A DNA stretch of 26,858 nucleotides from Dehalococcoidia bacterium. Lineage in GTDB: Bacteria; Chloroflexota; Dehalococcoidia; Dehalococcoidales; DAOWKM01. How positions within the stretch are numbered: the stretch's first letter is position 1; the number at the start of each line of letters is the position of its first letter. Of the stretch, positions 6,917-14,841 are shown in pieces. The notes under the pieces were generated by a model. The model was not told the origin of the DNA, did no database searches, and saw only the letters and a list, made by a program, of their open reading frames with translations. The position numbers and the translations under genes are program-made. The stretch is taken from assembly GCA_030643695.1 (NCBI GenBank), contig DAOWKM010000005.1, positions 1 to 26,858 of the forward strand. The letters are read 5' to 3'.

Positions 6917-7777
6917 ATGACGAAGCATATTTACCTTCTTGGTTATCCCATAAAGGAGAGTGCCGCCCCCACCTTTATGCAGGCAGCCTGTGATTACCTC
7001 AATCTGGATATTCGCTGTGAGCTATGGGAATTAGAAGACACCACCCAGCTTCAGAGGGTGGTTAGCTATTTTCGAAAGGAGGAGGTGCTGGGAGTCATCG
7101 TGACAATGCCCTATAAGGAAAGTATTATACCCCTTATAGATGAGCTTGACGAGGAAGCTCAACGAATAGGAGCCATAAATACCATTTTTAAGCGTGAAGG
7201 TAAGCTTATTGGCCACAACGCCGATACTACAGGATTTCTCCAGTCCTTAATCCATGAGGGCGGCTTTGAACCAAGCGGCAAACGAGCGGTCATCCTGGGA
7301 GCCGGTGGTGCTGCTCGCGCCTGCGGATTTGCTCTGGCCAACTCAGGGGTAAAAGCCATCACCATAGTTAATCGGACTTTAAGCCGGGGGCATAATTTAG
7401 CTTTAATCCTTAAGCCGCTGTGTCCTGATGTTCAGGTCATGGGCTATGACGATGACCGCCTCAAGGAGGCTATCCAGAATAGTGAGCTTTTGCTCAACTG
7501 CACACCCTTGGGGATGGGAGCCGGCTCTCTTGAGGGAAAGTGCCCCCCCATTGGAGGATTAATCCACAGAGGTCAGATGGCTTATGATGTAGTTTATAAG
7601 CCTCTGGAAACTCCCTTCATGAAGATGGCTAAAGAGGCTGGTGCCCAAACTATGGGCGGATTGGCATGGTCAGTCCGCGGTACTGCTGCCGCACTCCAGC
7701 TAATTACTCACCAGGAATCCCCTGTAGATATAATGTTTGAAGCAGCTAGGAAAGTAGCCAAAGAACGTGGCTGGTAA
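6917..7777 (+). CDS. Shikimate/quinate dehydrogenase-like oxidoreductase with altered active site
   Basis: AroE-family protein of 286 residues. The substrate half has GYPIKESAAPTF (10-20), VTMPYKE with Lys67, GAINT with Asn88 and NAD with Asp103. The Rossmann half has GAGGAAR (128-134), an NRT motif (152-154), NCTPLGM (194-200) and AYDVVYKP. The catalytic Lys/Asp pair is kept. However, the second Ser of the SxS carboxylate-binding motif is Ala17, and the conserved Gln near the C-terminus is absent in GGLAWSVRG (248-255). Substrates thus probably differ from shikimate. NRT at the cofactor site resembles NADP-using members. I chose ATG 6917 because GAGGAGGAAT lies just upstream; a longer frame from 6854 lacks this. 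Confidence 0.85.
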   Translation: MTKHIYLLGYPIKESAAPTFMQAACDYLNLDIRCELWELEDTTQLQRVVSYFRKEEVLGVIVTMPYKESIIPLIDELDEEAQRIGAINTIFKREGKLIGHNADTTGFLQSLIHEGGFEPSGKRAVILGAGGAARACGFALANSGVKAITIVNRTLSRGHNLALILKPLCPDVQVMGYDDDRLKEAIQNSELLLNCTPLGMGAGSLEGKCPPIGGLIHRGQMAYDVVYKPLETPFMKMAKEAGAQTMGGLAWSVRGTAAALQLITHQESPVDIMFEAARKVAKERGW

Positions 7778-7792
7778 CAAAAAGGAGGCATA

Positions 7793-8524
7793 ATGGCTAA
7801 TTACGTTATCCGACCAATACCTCTTGCTGAGATGCTACTTGATAAATCAATGCTAACTTACAGGCGCAACTGTGGTCAGCCGTTTACGCAGCTCGTTTAT
7901 GTCTGGTACATTGAGGGCCCGAAAGAAAAAATACTGGTAGATGCCGGGGTTAATGCTGAATACCTGTCACAAAAAAGAGGACTACCATCCAAAAGCATAC
8001 AATCGCTTGAGTCCGGATTAATGAAGGTTGGGCTTACCCCTGACGATATTGACCTGGTCATAATCACTCATCTTCACTCCGACCACATAGCCCAGGGACG
8101 CCAGTTCTCCAAAGCCAGGTTTTTGGTACAGAAGGCGGAGCTAGATTTTGCTCAAGACCCTCACCCAACAGTTGCCGCGCAATACCCCAGAGAGTTCTTT
8201 GATGGGCTTAACTTTGAGGTAGTAGAGGGAGATACTACGATTTGTGACGGGGTATCGGTGATTAGCACCCCGGGGCACAGTCCAGGAGGGCAATCAGTAG
8301 CTATCAGCACTGCTGAAGGAACAGCTATTATTTCCGGCATTTGCACTATTCGGGAAAACTTTGAGCCCCCTGAATCATTGGGGAAAACTATGCCCGTGTT
8401 TCCCTGTGGAGTATTCGTTAACCTCTTTGATATGTATGACAATCTTCTCAAAATCAAGAAAATGGCTGATATCATCATACCAAATCACGAGCCGGAATAT
8501 GTGCAAATAAGTCACATTCCTTAA
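7793..8524 (+). CDS. Metallo-beta-lactamase-fold hydrolase (AiiA/AttM lactonase-like)
   Basis: MBL-fold protein of 243 residues related to N-acyl-homoserine lactonases. Metal motifs are H93-x-H95-x-D97-H98 (THLHSDH), His162 (TPGHSPGG) and His232 (PNHEP). The bridging Asp that usually follows in GD is not obvious: the strand reads IISGICT (179-185), so Ile183 or Cys184 stands there. It starts with ATG after AAGGAGG, 15 bases downstream of the AroE-like gene, and is last in the + strand run. Lactone opening in the pathway is a reasonable guess. Quorum quenching is also known for the family but has no support here. Confidence 0.85.
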   Translation: MANYVIRPIPLAEMLLDKSMLTYRRNCGQPFTQLVYVWYIEGPKEKILVDAGVNAEYLSQKRGLPSKSIQSLESGLMKVGLTPDDIDLVIITHLHSDHIAQGRQFSKARFLVQKAELDFAQDPHPTVAAQYPREFFDGLNFEVVEGDTTICDGVSVISTPGHSPGGQSVAISTAEGTAIISGICTIRENFEPPESLGKTMPVFPCGVFVNLFDMYDNLLKIKKMADIIIPNHEPEYVQISHIP

Positions 8525-8564
8525 ATATTCCGCTTGAAAGCGCCACCAAGGCATAAATTGATTG

Positions 8565-9788
8565 TCAGATACGCTGGGCTACCAGCTCAGCGAGTTCTTT
8601 AACCTTTAGTAAGTCCTCAATATTAACCGACTTAACGGCATCATCAAGATTGATAAGACAGAAAGGGCATGCCGTCACCAGTACATTAGCGCCAGCTTCA
8701 ATGCCCTCCTTAGCCCGAATATTGGCTATCCGACTCTCCTCAGCGTTGAAATCCGACCACATACGGCCGCCACCACCACCACAACAGAGACTATCCTGCT
8801 TAGTTCTTTTGAACTCCTCAAGCTTTATCCCCGGCATACTATTTAAGACCTTCCTCGGTTCGTCATAAATATCATTATGTCTACCCAGATAACAGGGGTC
8901 TTGATAAACTACCTTCTCTTCAATTCCAGACTTAAAGGCTAATCTCCCCTGCTCAATTAATTCTGCCAGAAGCTGGCTATAGTGCTGCACTTTAATCCCT
9001 GGCATTGCCTCTTGGGGATATTCATTCACAAAAGTATCATAGCAGTGTGGAGAAAGGGTTATAATTTGTTTGGGCTCAAGCGAATTAAACTGACTCAAAT
9101 TCTTTTGGCAAATATCCTCAAATAACAGCCTGTCTCCAAGTCTAAGGGCAGGGCACCCACAGCATATTTCATCTTCCAATATGCCGAAGTCAATCTGCGC
9201 TTTGTTCAGTATTTTGATCACTGCCCTAGCCGTATCCCCGACTCTAGGGTCATTGAATGCCGTGCAACCTATGTAAAACAGGAAATCAAATTCACCCCGG
9301 TGAGAGAAGATTGGGGCACCTAAGTTTTTCATCCAATCCCTTCTCTCACTTGGAGACATTCCATAAGGATTCCCATACCGGAATAAGGACTCAAGAGGCC
9401 TTTTCTGATTAGGCATGGGCCCTATCCCTCCCTCAACCAAGAGTTCCCTCCCCTTATGAAAAGCGTCCAGAATTTTCACCCCGGTAGCGAATCTGTCACA
9501 AGCTAATTCGCAGTTTCCACATGTGGTGCAAGAAAATAAAATGTCCCTTAAATCGGTCAGGGTTTCTTTATCTCGTATTTCCCATTTGACGACATGATAT
9601 AAAGCTAGGAGTATACCTGAGGCTCCGTAGCTTACTTCTCCTTCCATAACCCCGGTTGGTATATTTTCACCATCGGAATGCTGAGTAATCTCGTATAAGG
9701 GACAACCTAGCAGACAAAATCGACACTTAATGCAATAGGATGCTATGTCCAGGACAGCCTGTTTTAACTCTTCTTCATTCTCTTCCAC
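8565..9788 (-). CDS. CCG-domain Fe-S oxidoreductase (GlcF/HdrD-like)
   Basis: Electron-transfer protein of 407 residues. Two [4Fe-4S] motifs are present: C19, C22, C25, C29 and C87, C90, C93, C97. Two CCG-type domains follow, shown by CCGCP (about 209-213) and by LCCGGGGGRMW with a later CPFC near the C-terminus. Such subunits carry electrons from a FAD oxidase to quinone, heterodisulfide-like sites or other carriers. It starts with GTG after AAGGAG and lies 34 bases behind the FAD oxidase in the same operon. No membrane helix is apparent, so a soluble complex is likely. It ends 40 bases from the convergent MBL gene; a tiny CGCTT/AAGCG hairpin (8530-8541) is all that lies between. Confidence 0.9.
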   Translation of the reverse strand: MEENEEELKQAVLDIASYCIKCRFCLLGCPLYEITQHSDGENIPTGVMEGEVSYGASGILLALYHVVKWEIRDKETLTDLRDILFSCTTCGNCELACDRFATGVKILDAFHKGRELLVEGGIGPMPNQKRPLESLFRYGNPYGMSPSERRDWMKNLGAPIFSHRGEFDFLFYIGCTAFNDPRVGDTARAVIKILNKAQIDFGILEDEICCGCPALRLGDRLLFEDICQKNLSQFNSLEPKQIITLSPHCYDTFVNEYPQEAMPGIKVQHYSQLLAELIEQGRLAFKSGIEEKVVYQDPCYLGRHNDIYDEPRKVLNSMPGIKLEEFKRTKQDSLCCGGGGGRMWSDFNAEESRIANIRAKEGIEAGANVLVTACPFCLINLDDAVKSVNIEDLLKVKELAELVAQRI

Positions 9789-9822
9789 TCTAGTCTCCTT
9801 GGTTAATACTATTGTAGAAAAA

Positions 9823-11250
9823 CTACTCTTCGGGCAAGATTGAGGGGTTTAAGATATTATTAGGGTCAAAAACTCCTTTTATTGCTCTTACCAGTTGAAT
9901 AGTCTTTTCACCATATCGTTGACGGTCAAAGTCGCTTCTCCTTGAGAATTGACCCCATTCACCACCGCATGTGCCGTATTTCAGATTCAACTGAGCTTCC
10001 TTCCTCATCACTGCCTCCAAAGCCCTCATCTTTTTTTCAGAAGGCCAAGCAATAGGCACATACATACCGGGATGAAAAGTCAATGCCCCAATATGACCAA
10101 AAAGGTATGGTTTTCCTACTTCCTCTAATATTGGTATGCCTTTTTGAAACTCCTCGCAGTCCGTATAGCAATCCAAAAGATTGGCTACAGTTGACACAAC
10201 TTCGGTGTTAGCCGAAAATGCCTTCCTCTCTCTTTGGATATATGACCCTATTACTTCTCTCGCTGACCAAACCTTGTCCCAATACTCCATATCAACGACT
10301 CTTTTACACTCAATAGGTTTTTCCTTCTGGATAGTTTCAACTAGTCGCTCAACTTTATATGAAGCTATTTCTTCGGTTTCACCAATAGCCCGGAACATAA
10401 GGACAGGACCAGGAGGAAGCGGCAGCTCTTTCAGTCTAAAGCCAATTTCAGCACACCGAGAATCCAGAAGTTCCATAAATAGAGGAGGAGGGATTCTTTC
10501 AAAATACATCCTTTGTACTGCTTTGACTAGTGGTGGCACGCTATCAAAGAAAGCTACACCGTAAGCACTCTTGAAAGCAGGCACGAGCCTTACCCTAATA
10601 TTGGTAATGACCCCCAATAATCCATCTCCACCGACAAAATACTGAGTTAAATCCGTTCCCGCCGCTCGCCTAAGACTCTTTGTCCCCATCTCTAAAATCT
10701 CACCGGTAGGCAGCACTACCTGCAAACCCAGTATGTAATCCCTAATCTTCCCTACTGAAGAATCAACAATATGCCCGCTGGTATTATTGGAAATAATTCC
10801 CCCCACACTGGCAATCCTTCTACTTCCAGGATACATAGGAAGAAAACAGCCCTCCTTGGCTAATTCATCGGCAACATATAGAACACGGAGACCTGGTCCA
10901 CATTCAAAGAATCCATAATTCTGGTAAATCTTAAAGTCAGACAATCTGCTGGTTCTTAATACAATGCCGGGAAAGGGATAGGTTGCCGACCCCTTAAGGC
11001 AGGTTCCTGAACCTCTGACGAACACCGGAATTTTCCTGGAACTAGCGTATGCCATCAACTTGCTCACTTCGTCCGCAGAACCAGGCCTTACCACCACATA
11101 AGGTAAATTCTCCCTTTTCAACTCGGATATGCGGTAATCGGTAGCACTATTTATCCTCTCAAGCAAGCTGGTGGTAATAAACTTAGGATTTATGAGCCGA
11201 CACAAATCCTTAACCATAGCGCTAACTTCCTGTTCGGTAAGCCTAACCAT
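9823..11250 (-). CDS. FAD-linked 2-hydroxyacid oxidase/dehydrogenase (GlcD/LctD-like)
   Basis: VAO-type flavoprotein of 475 residues. The FAD_binding_4 domain occupies about 45-225, with RPGSADEV, FVRGSGT (77-83) and SVGGIISNNTSG (148-159). The C-terminal FAD-oxidase domain carries GHIGALTFH (His386, His393) and GTCGGEWGQ (Glu431). Usual family members read GHxGDGNxH and GEHG, so the Asp and Asn of the first motif are lost and the last His is Trp432; the metal site is altered. Placement after EtfB and EtfA mirrors LctBCD of acetogens, where lactate oxidation is coupled to Etf. The substrate could be lactate, glycolate or another 2-hydroxy acid. RBS AAGGAG sits 6 bases before the ATG. Confidence 0.88.
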   Translation of the reverse strand: MVRLTEQEVSAMVKDLCRLINPKFITTSLLERINSATDYRISELKRENLPYVVVRPGSADEVSKLMAYASSRKIPVFVRGSGTCLKGSATYPFPGIVLRTSRLSDFKIYQNYGFFECGPGLRVLYVADELAKEGCFLPMYPGSRRIASVGGIISNNTSGHIVDSSVGKIRDYILGLQVVLPTGEILEMGTKSLRRAAGTDLTQYFVGGDGLLGVITNIRVRLVPAFKSAYGVAFFDSVPPLVKAVQRMYFERIPPPLFMELLDSRCAEIGFRLKELPLPPGPVLMFRAIGETEEIASYKVERLVETIQKEKPIECKRVVDMEYWDKVWSAREVIGSYIQRERKAFSANTEVVSTVANLLDCYTDCEEFQKGIPILEEVGKPYLFGHIGALTFHPGMYVPIAWPSEKKMRALEAVMRKEAQLNLKYGTCGGEWGQFSRRSDFDRQRYGEKTIQLVRAIKGVFDPNNILNPSILPEE

Positions 11251-11269
11251 GCTGAACTCCTTATTAACC

Positions 11270-12316
11270 TTATTCCTCTAATTTATCATCGCCACCAGGA
11301 CTTCCACTAGAACGAAGTTGCCTACACTCTTCTATCAGGGCTGGTAATACCTTCTGATAATCATCTATAACCCCGTAGTGTGCCCGCGAAAATATGTTGG
11401 CTTCAGGGTCTTTGTTTACAGCAACTATGGTGGTATTGCCTGATATGCCAGCCAGGTGTTGACTAGCTCCGGAAAGAGCCATTCCAATATAAAGAGAGGG
11501 AGAAACGACTTTACCGGTAAGGCCAATCTGGTAAGAAGCTGGGACCCATTTATTATCACTGGGAATTCTGGTGCAGCCGACAGCACCATTAAGTATCCGT
11601 GCCAGCTCTTCAAGCTGCTTGAAGCCTTCCGGGCTGCCTATGCCACGCCCCCCGCAAACTATGATGTTTGCCCCCTCAAGCCTTGCGCCAGGCATTTCCT
11701 CTCTCACCCTATCTATTACCTTAACCCGGGCAGTAGCCTCATCCAATTGCGGGTCAAAATGAACAACTTCACCCTTTCGAGAGGCATCCCGTTTTAGAGG
11801 CGGGATAACCTTAGCTCTGAGAGTAGCCATGTGGGGATGACCCGCATCGCAAACATACGTAGCCCAGGCATTACCCCCGTAAACCGGCTTAGTTTTTCGC
11901 AGACACCCTGTTTCCGCATCAATAGAAAGCTCAACACAATCGGTAGTAAGACCCGTCTTTAACCTGAAAGCCAGACTTGGCGCTAAATCCCTACCCAAGG
12001 TTGTATGCCCTAGAAGTAAAATCCCAGGTTTAACCTCCCTATCCAAGCTTTCCAAAGCAGCCACATACGTATCAGTCAGGTAATCTTTAAACAGGGGCGT
12101 ATCTATGATATAAACTTTATCCCCACCAAGGGAAATAGCCTCACTGGCAACCTCCGGGCTAATTTGATTCCCGACGAAGACCGTTGATAGGGTAGCATTT
12201 AGCTCATCAGCAAGTGTTCGGCCCACAGTCAGTAGCTCAGCAGTTATGGAAGCAATCTTCCCTTCCTCAAGTTCACCAACGATGACAACCTCGCTTCTAT
12301 CCATGTTTCTATCCAT
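11270..12316 (-). CDS. etfA: Electron transfer flavoprotein alpha subunit
   Basis: EtfA/FixB protein of 348 residues. The N-terminal domain (about 8-195) is typical, and the C-terminal FAD domain shows GGRGIGSPEGF (222-232), QIGLTGKVVSP (263-273), SGASQHLAG (282-290) and a VNKDPEANIF stretch. It takes electrons from or gives them to the neighbouring flavoenzyme. The ATG at 12316 follows AGGAGAAGG; a second in-frame ATG four codons on comes from a small tandem repeat of ATGGATAGAA. Spacing to etfB is 25 bases and to the FAD oxidase 19 bases. Bifurcation is suggested by the gene partners but cannot be proven from this chain alone. Confidence 0.95.
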   Translation of the reverse strand: MDRNMDRSEVVIVGELEEGKIASITAELLTVGRTLADELNATLSTVFVGNQISPEVASEAISLGGDKVYIIDTPLFKDYLTDTYVAALESLDREVKPGILLLGHTTLGRDLAPSLAFRLKTGLTTDCVELSIDAETGCLRKTKPVYGGNAWATYVCDAGHPHMATLRAKVIPPLKRDASRKGEVVHFDPQLDEATARVKVIDRVREEMPGARLEGANIIVCGGRGIGSPEGFKQLEELARILNGAVGCTRIPSDNKWVPASYQIGLTGKVVSPSLYIGMALSGASQHLAGISGNTTIVAVNKDPEANIFSRAHYGVIDDYQKVLPALIEECRQLRSSGSPGGDDKLEE

Positions 12317-12341
12317 TCCTTCTCCTACACAAATAATTCCC

Positions 12342-13124
12342 CTAAATTAACTTAGCCTCTCTAAGCGTCATAGCTAATCTGGTCGCCTTCCCCTCGGGGG
12401 AAGTCTCCTCTATGAACTCACATTTACCCTCACCATGGCTCGGGATAAATAAGGAAAGCAGCCTATTTTGCGGCTTGGCAGGGGTGATTTCCTGACTGGT
12501 CCAAACAGGTATTTCCTTCTTGGAAGCCTCTCTAACCTTTCTAAAAGTAGGGTATCTGGGCTCGCCAATCTCACTGCTAACTGTGGCTAGAGCTGGAAGA
12601 GGAACTTCTACTATCTCATGCCCGTCCCATAGTAGCCTCTCCATCACCACCCTTCCACCCCTAATCTCAATATTAACTACTGTAGTAACGCTAGGTATAC
12701 CTAAAAGTTCGGCGATACCAGAACCAACCTGTCCTGCATCCCATTCCCCCTCCTGCCTTCCACAAAGGATAAGGTCAAATTCACCCTTTCTCTTAATAGC
12801 TTCAGCAAGCACAAAAGCGGTGGCAAAACTATCAGAGTCATCGAATAAAGGGTCACTCAGAAGGATTCCTTCGTCGCAACCCATAGCTAGACAGTGCCTG
12901 ATAATGTCTTGAGCAGATTCCCTCCCCAAGCTCAATACAGTTATTTTGCTATCAAGGGAATCCTTTATCTTTAATGCGGCTTCTACCGCCCTCTCATCGT
13001 AGTCACTAATGACTAGTTTCCTGCCCCCAGGAAGGATGGCTCGCTTACTTTCAGGGTCGAGTCTGAAAGCGCTAGCCGGTATCTCAGGGTCAGGTATCTC
13101 CTTGACACAGACAACAATATTCAT
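12342..13124 (-). CDS. etfB: Electron transfer flavoprotein beta subunit
   Basis: EtfB/FixA protein of 260 residues. It has the signature start CVKEIPDPE (6-14) and the nucleotide loop GRQEGEWDAGQVG (122-134) followed by IAELLGIPSVT. In bifurcating Etf proteins this loop contributes to binding an extra FAD; in classical ones it binds AMP. The acidic GEWD segment is compatible with the former but not decisive. It is first of the four recognised operon genes. Its ATG overlaps the TGA of a possible 39-codon frame upstream (ATGA), and GAGGAGAG serves as RBS. Confidence 0.95.
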   Translation of the reverse strand: MNIVVCVKEIPDPEIPASAFRLDPESKRAILPGGRKLVISDYDERAVEAALKIKDSLDSKITVLSLGRESAQDIIRHCLAMGCDEGILLSDPLFDDSDSFATAFVLAEAIKRKGEFDLILCGRQEGEWDAGQVGSGIAELLGIPSVTTVVNIEIRGGRVVMERLLWDGHEIVEVPLPALATVSSEIGEPRYPTFRKVREASKKEIPVWTSQEITPAKPQNRLLSLFIPSHGEGKCEFIEETSPEGKATRLAMTLREAKLI

Positions 13125-13240
13125 CTTGCTCTCCTCTGCTTTACTGAAATTAAAGTTCCAACCTCGATATCCAAGTTTAGCACCATGTTAGAGAACTCAC
13201 CCTTCCTCAAGAACTGCACTGGCGCCAATCCCTCAGACAT
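13121..13240 (-). CDS. Possible small leader ORF coupled to etfB
   Basis: A 39-codon ATG frame ends in TGA overlapping the etfB start as ATGA, the arrangement used for translational coupling. The peptide has no recognised domain and ends in KQRRAR. An in-frame TGA precedes the ATG and no clear Shine-Dalgarno is seen, so this may be chance. It is the only notable reading frame in the etfB leader. Confidence 0.25.
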   Translation of the reverse strand: MSEGLAPVQFLRKGEFSNMVLNLDIEVGTLISVKQRRAR

Positions 13241-13592
13241 TCATTGCCACAAGCACAAAGGTAGTCAACCTAGGCCAATCTGTCAGGGTGCTGCTGGCTG
13301 CATGCGAATTGTGTGGTAAAGAAACTTGGAGAAATAATTAAAGCGGTAAGGAACTGGGAAAAGACAATAATAAGCTTTTCAGGTAGCCATTGTATTATAC
13401 ATTGTGATTGCCAATCAGCTTGTTCCGATATTATTCTTTAATAAAGGTTAAAATCAATACCCGTCTTATCAGCCATAACTGAAAGGCACAGAATTAATAT
13501 TAATGCTACTACCCGATGCCACAGTCATTAATAGTTAGTCTGTTGGTAGATGCCCAGTCTCTCCAGTGTTCCTGACACTTAGAGTATTAGCT
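13241..13592. other. Intergenic stretch upstream of the etf operon
   Basis: No gene is supported here. On the - strand a TATAAT lies at 13394-13399, but no good -35 sits 16-18 bases upstream, so it is only a possible etf promoter with a leader of about 260 bases. A small AGTGT/ACACT hairpin lies at about 13566-13580, just downstream of the DUF5679 gene, without a T-tract. Confidence 0.3.
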
Positions 13593-13733
13593 TTAACTCT
13601 TTCCTATTCTGAACATCTTGGTGCCACATACAGGGCACACCCCTTGAGTCGCCGGCTTACCATTCTTCATGGTTATTGCCTGAGTGTTCTTCATTTCCCT
13701 CTTGGTGCGGCATTTCACACAATACGCTTGCAT
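13593..13733 (-). CDS. DUF5679-type 46-residue zinc-ribbon protein (copy 1)
   Basis: Intact 46-codon gene starting MQAYCVKCRTKRE and ending GTKMFRIGKS. Two CxxC pairs (Cys5/Cys8 and Cys33/Cys36) make a compact zinc ribbon. A paralog at 26522-26662 is identical at 34 of 46 positions, and a decayed copy lies at about 17205-17253. The ATG follows GGGAGG, and a near-consensus promoter is directly upstream. The family is frequent in Chloroflexota and has no known job; nucleic-acid or ribosome association would suit the basic middle but is a guess. Confidence 0.85.
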   Translation of the reverse strand: MQAYCVKCRTKREMKNTQAITMKNGKPATQGVCPVCGTKMFRIGKS

Positions 13734-13759
13734 TTATCAACCTCCCTTTCTGATTATGG

Positions 13760-13788
13760 ATGATAAACAATTCCTCCCTTAATGTCAA
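13760..13788 (-). promoter_or_regulatory. Sigma-70-type promoter of DUF5679 copy 1
   Basis: Read on the - strand, TTGACA (13783-13788), a 17-base spacer and TATCAT (13760-13765). The predicted start is near 13753, giving a leader of about 20 bases containing the RBS. Confidence 0.75.
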
Positions 13789-13914
13789 TAGCCCACTGGT
13801 CTACTTCACTAAGTGAATCCAATTTGAGAATATCTGATAGCTTTGTCTCAAAGATTGTTTCGTGGTAGCATAGGTTGGGACCTTCAGGAACTGATTTTCC
13901 CCAAAGAACGCACG

Positions 13915-14841
13915 ATGCAAATAGAGATACTTGGTGCAGAATCTTTAGGGGTTCGTGGCTTATGCACCGTAGTTAGGACAAAAGACCGCAAAGTAGTTAT
14001 TGACCCTGGGGTTGCCCTGGGGTTTAGGCGACATGGTCTGCTGCCCCACCCAGTTCAAGCGGTGGCTTCAGAAAGAACCAGGAGACTTATTGAAAAAGCT
14101 CTAGAAGATGCCACCGATATCGTGATTAGCCACTTCCATGGTGACCATCACCCACTAGTTGATGCTAACCCCTATCAGCTTTCCATAGAACGAGTGGCTA
14201 AGTTCTGTGTCCGCCCCAGACTATGGACTAAAGAGACAAAAGACCTCTCATATAATCAGGCTTATCGCGCCAAGGCTCTGGCTAACAGGCTTGGCCGGAC
14301 TCTACCCGTCGCCGATGGAATGAGCGACGGACAACTAACTTTCTCCCTCCCTGTTCCCCACGGGAGGAAAGATGGGCGCAGCGGCAGCGTGATGATGACC
14401 CGAGTTGAAGATAACGGAGAGGTTTTTGTCCACGCCTCCGACATCCAGATGCTTGGTGATGAGGCAATTAGGCAGATTATTGCCTGGCAGCCAAACATAG
14501 TAATTGCCTCGGGTCCACCCATTTATCTGCCCAGCCTAACCTTTGATGAGCAGGAAAACGCCTTACGCAGAACTTTGCAACTGGCGAAAAGGGTTGACAC
14601 CCTGATTCTTGACCATCACCTGATGCGCTCCAGAAAGGGAGAGAAGTGGCTAAACTATGTCTCCTCTCTTTCCCAGCATAAGGTCATCTGTGCTGCCGAC
14701 TTTATGGGATGCCGCCGCAATCTACTTGAGGCTGACAGAAGACTTTATTACAAGAGACTGCCTGTGCCCCAAGGCTGGCATGAAGCCTATGCCCGTGGTG
14801 AAATTGATGTGCTCTCCGATTGGTTTAACAAAGTGAGATGA
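13915..14841 (+). CDS. UPF0282 family metallo-hydrolase (MBL superfamily)
   Basis: UPF0282 protein of 308 residues, a family first known from archaea. The start MQIEILGAESLGVRG matches the family's usual beginning, so I used ATG 13915 rather than an upstream GTG-type frame opening at 13843; the RBS is weak. The metal motif SHFHGDHH gives His73, His75, Asp77, His78 and His79, and LDHHLMR further on supplies more His. It is predicted to be cytoplasmic with unknown substrate. Its stop overlaps the DUF523 start in ATGA, so the two are probably co-translated. Presence in a bacterium hints at ancient exchange with archaea or wide but patchy distribution. Confidence 0.88.
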   Translation: MQIEILGAESLGVRGLCTVVRTKDRKVVIDPGVALGFRRHGLLPHPVQAVASERTRRLIEKALEDATDIVISHFHGDHHPLVDANPYQLSIERVAKFCVRPRLWTKETKDLSYNQAYRAKALANRLGRTLPVADGMSDGQLTFSLPVPHGRKDGRSGSVMMTRVEDNGEVFVHASDIQMLGDEAIRQIIAWQPNIVIASGPPIYLPSLTFDEQENALRRTLQLAKRVDTLILDHHLMRSRKGEKWLNYVSSLSQHKVICAADFMGCRRNLLEADRRLYYKRLPVPQGWHEAYARGEIDVLSDWFNKVR

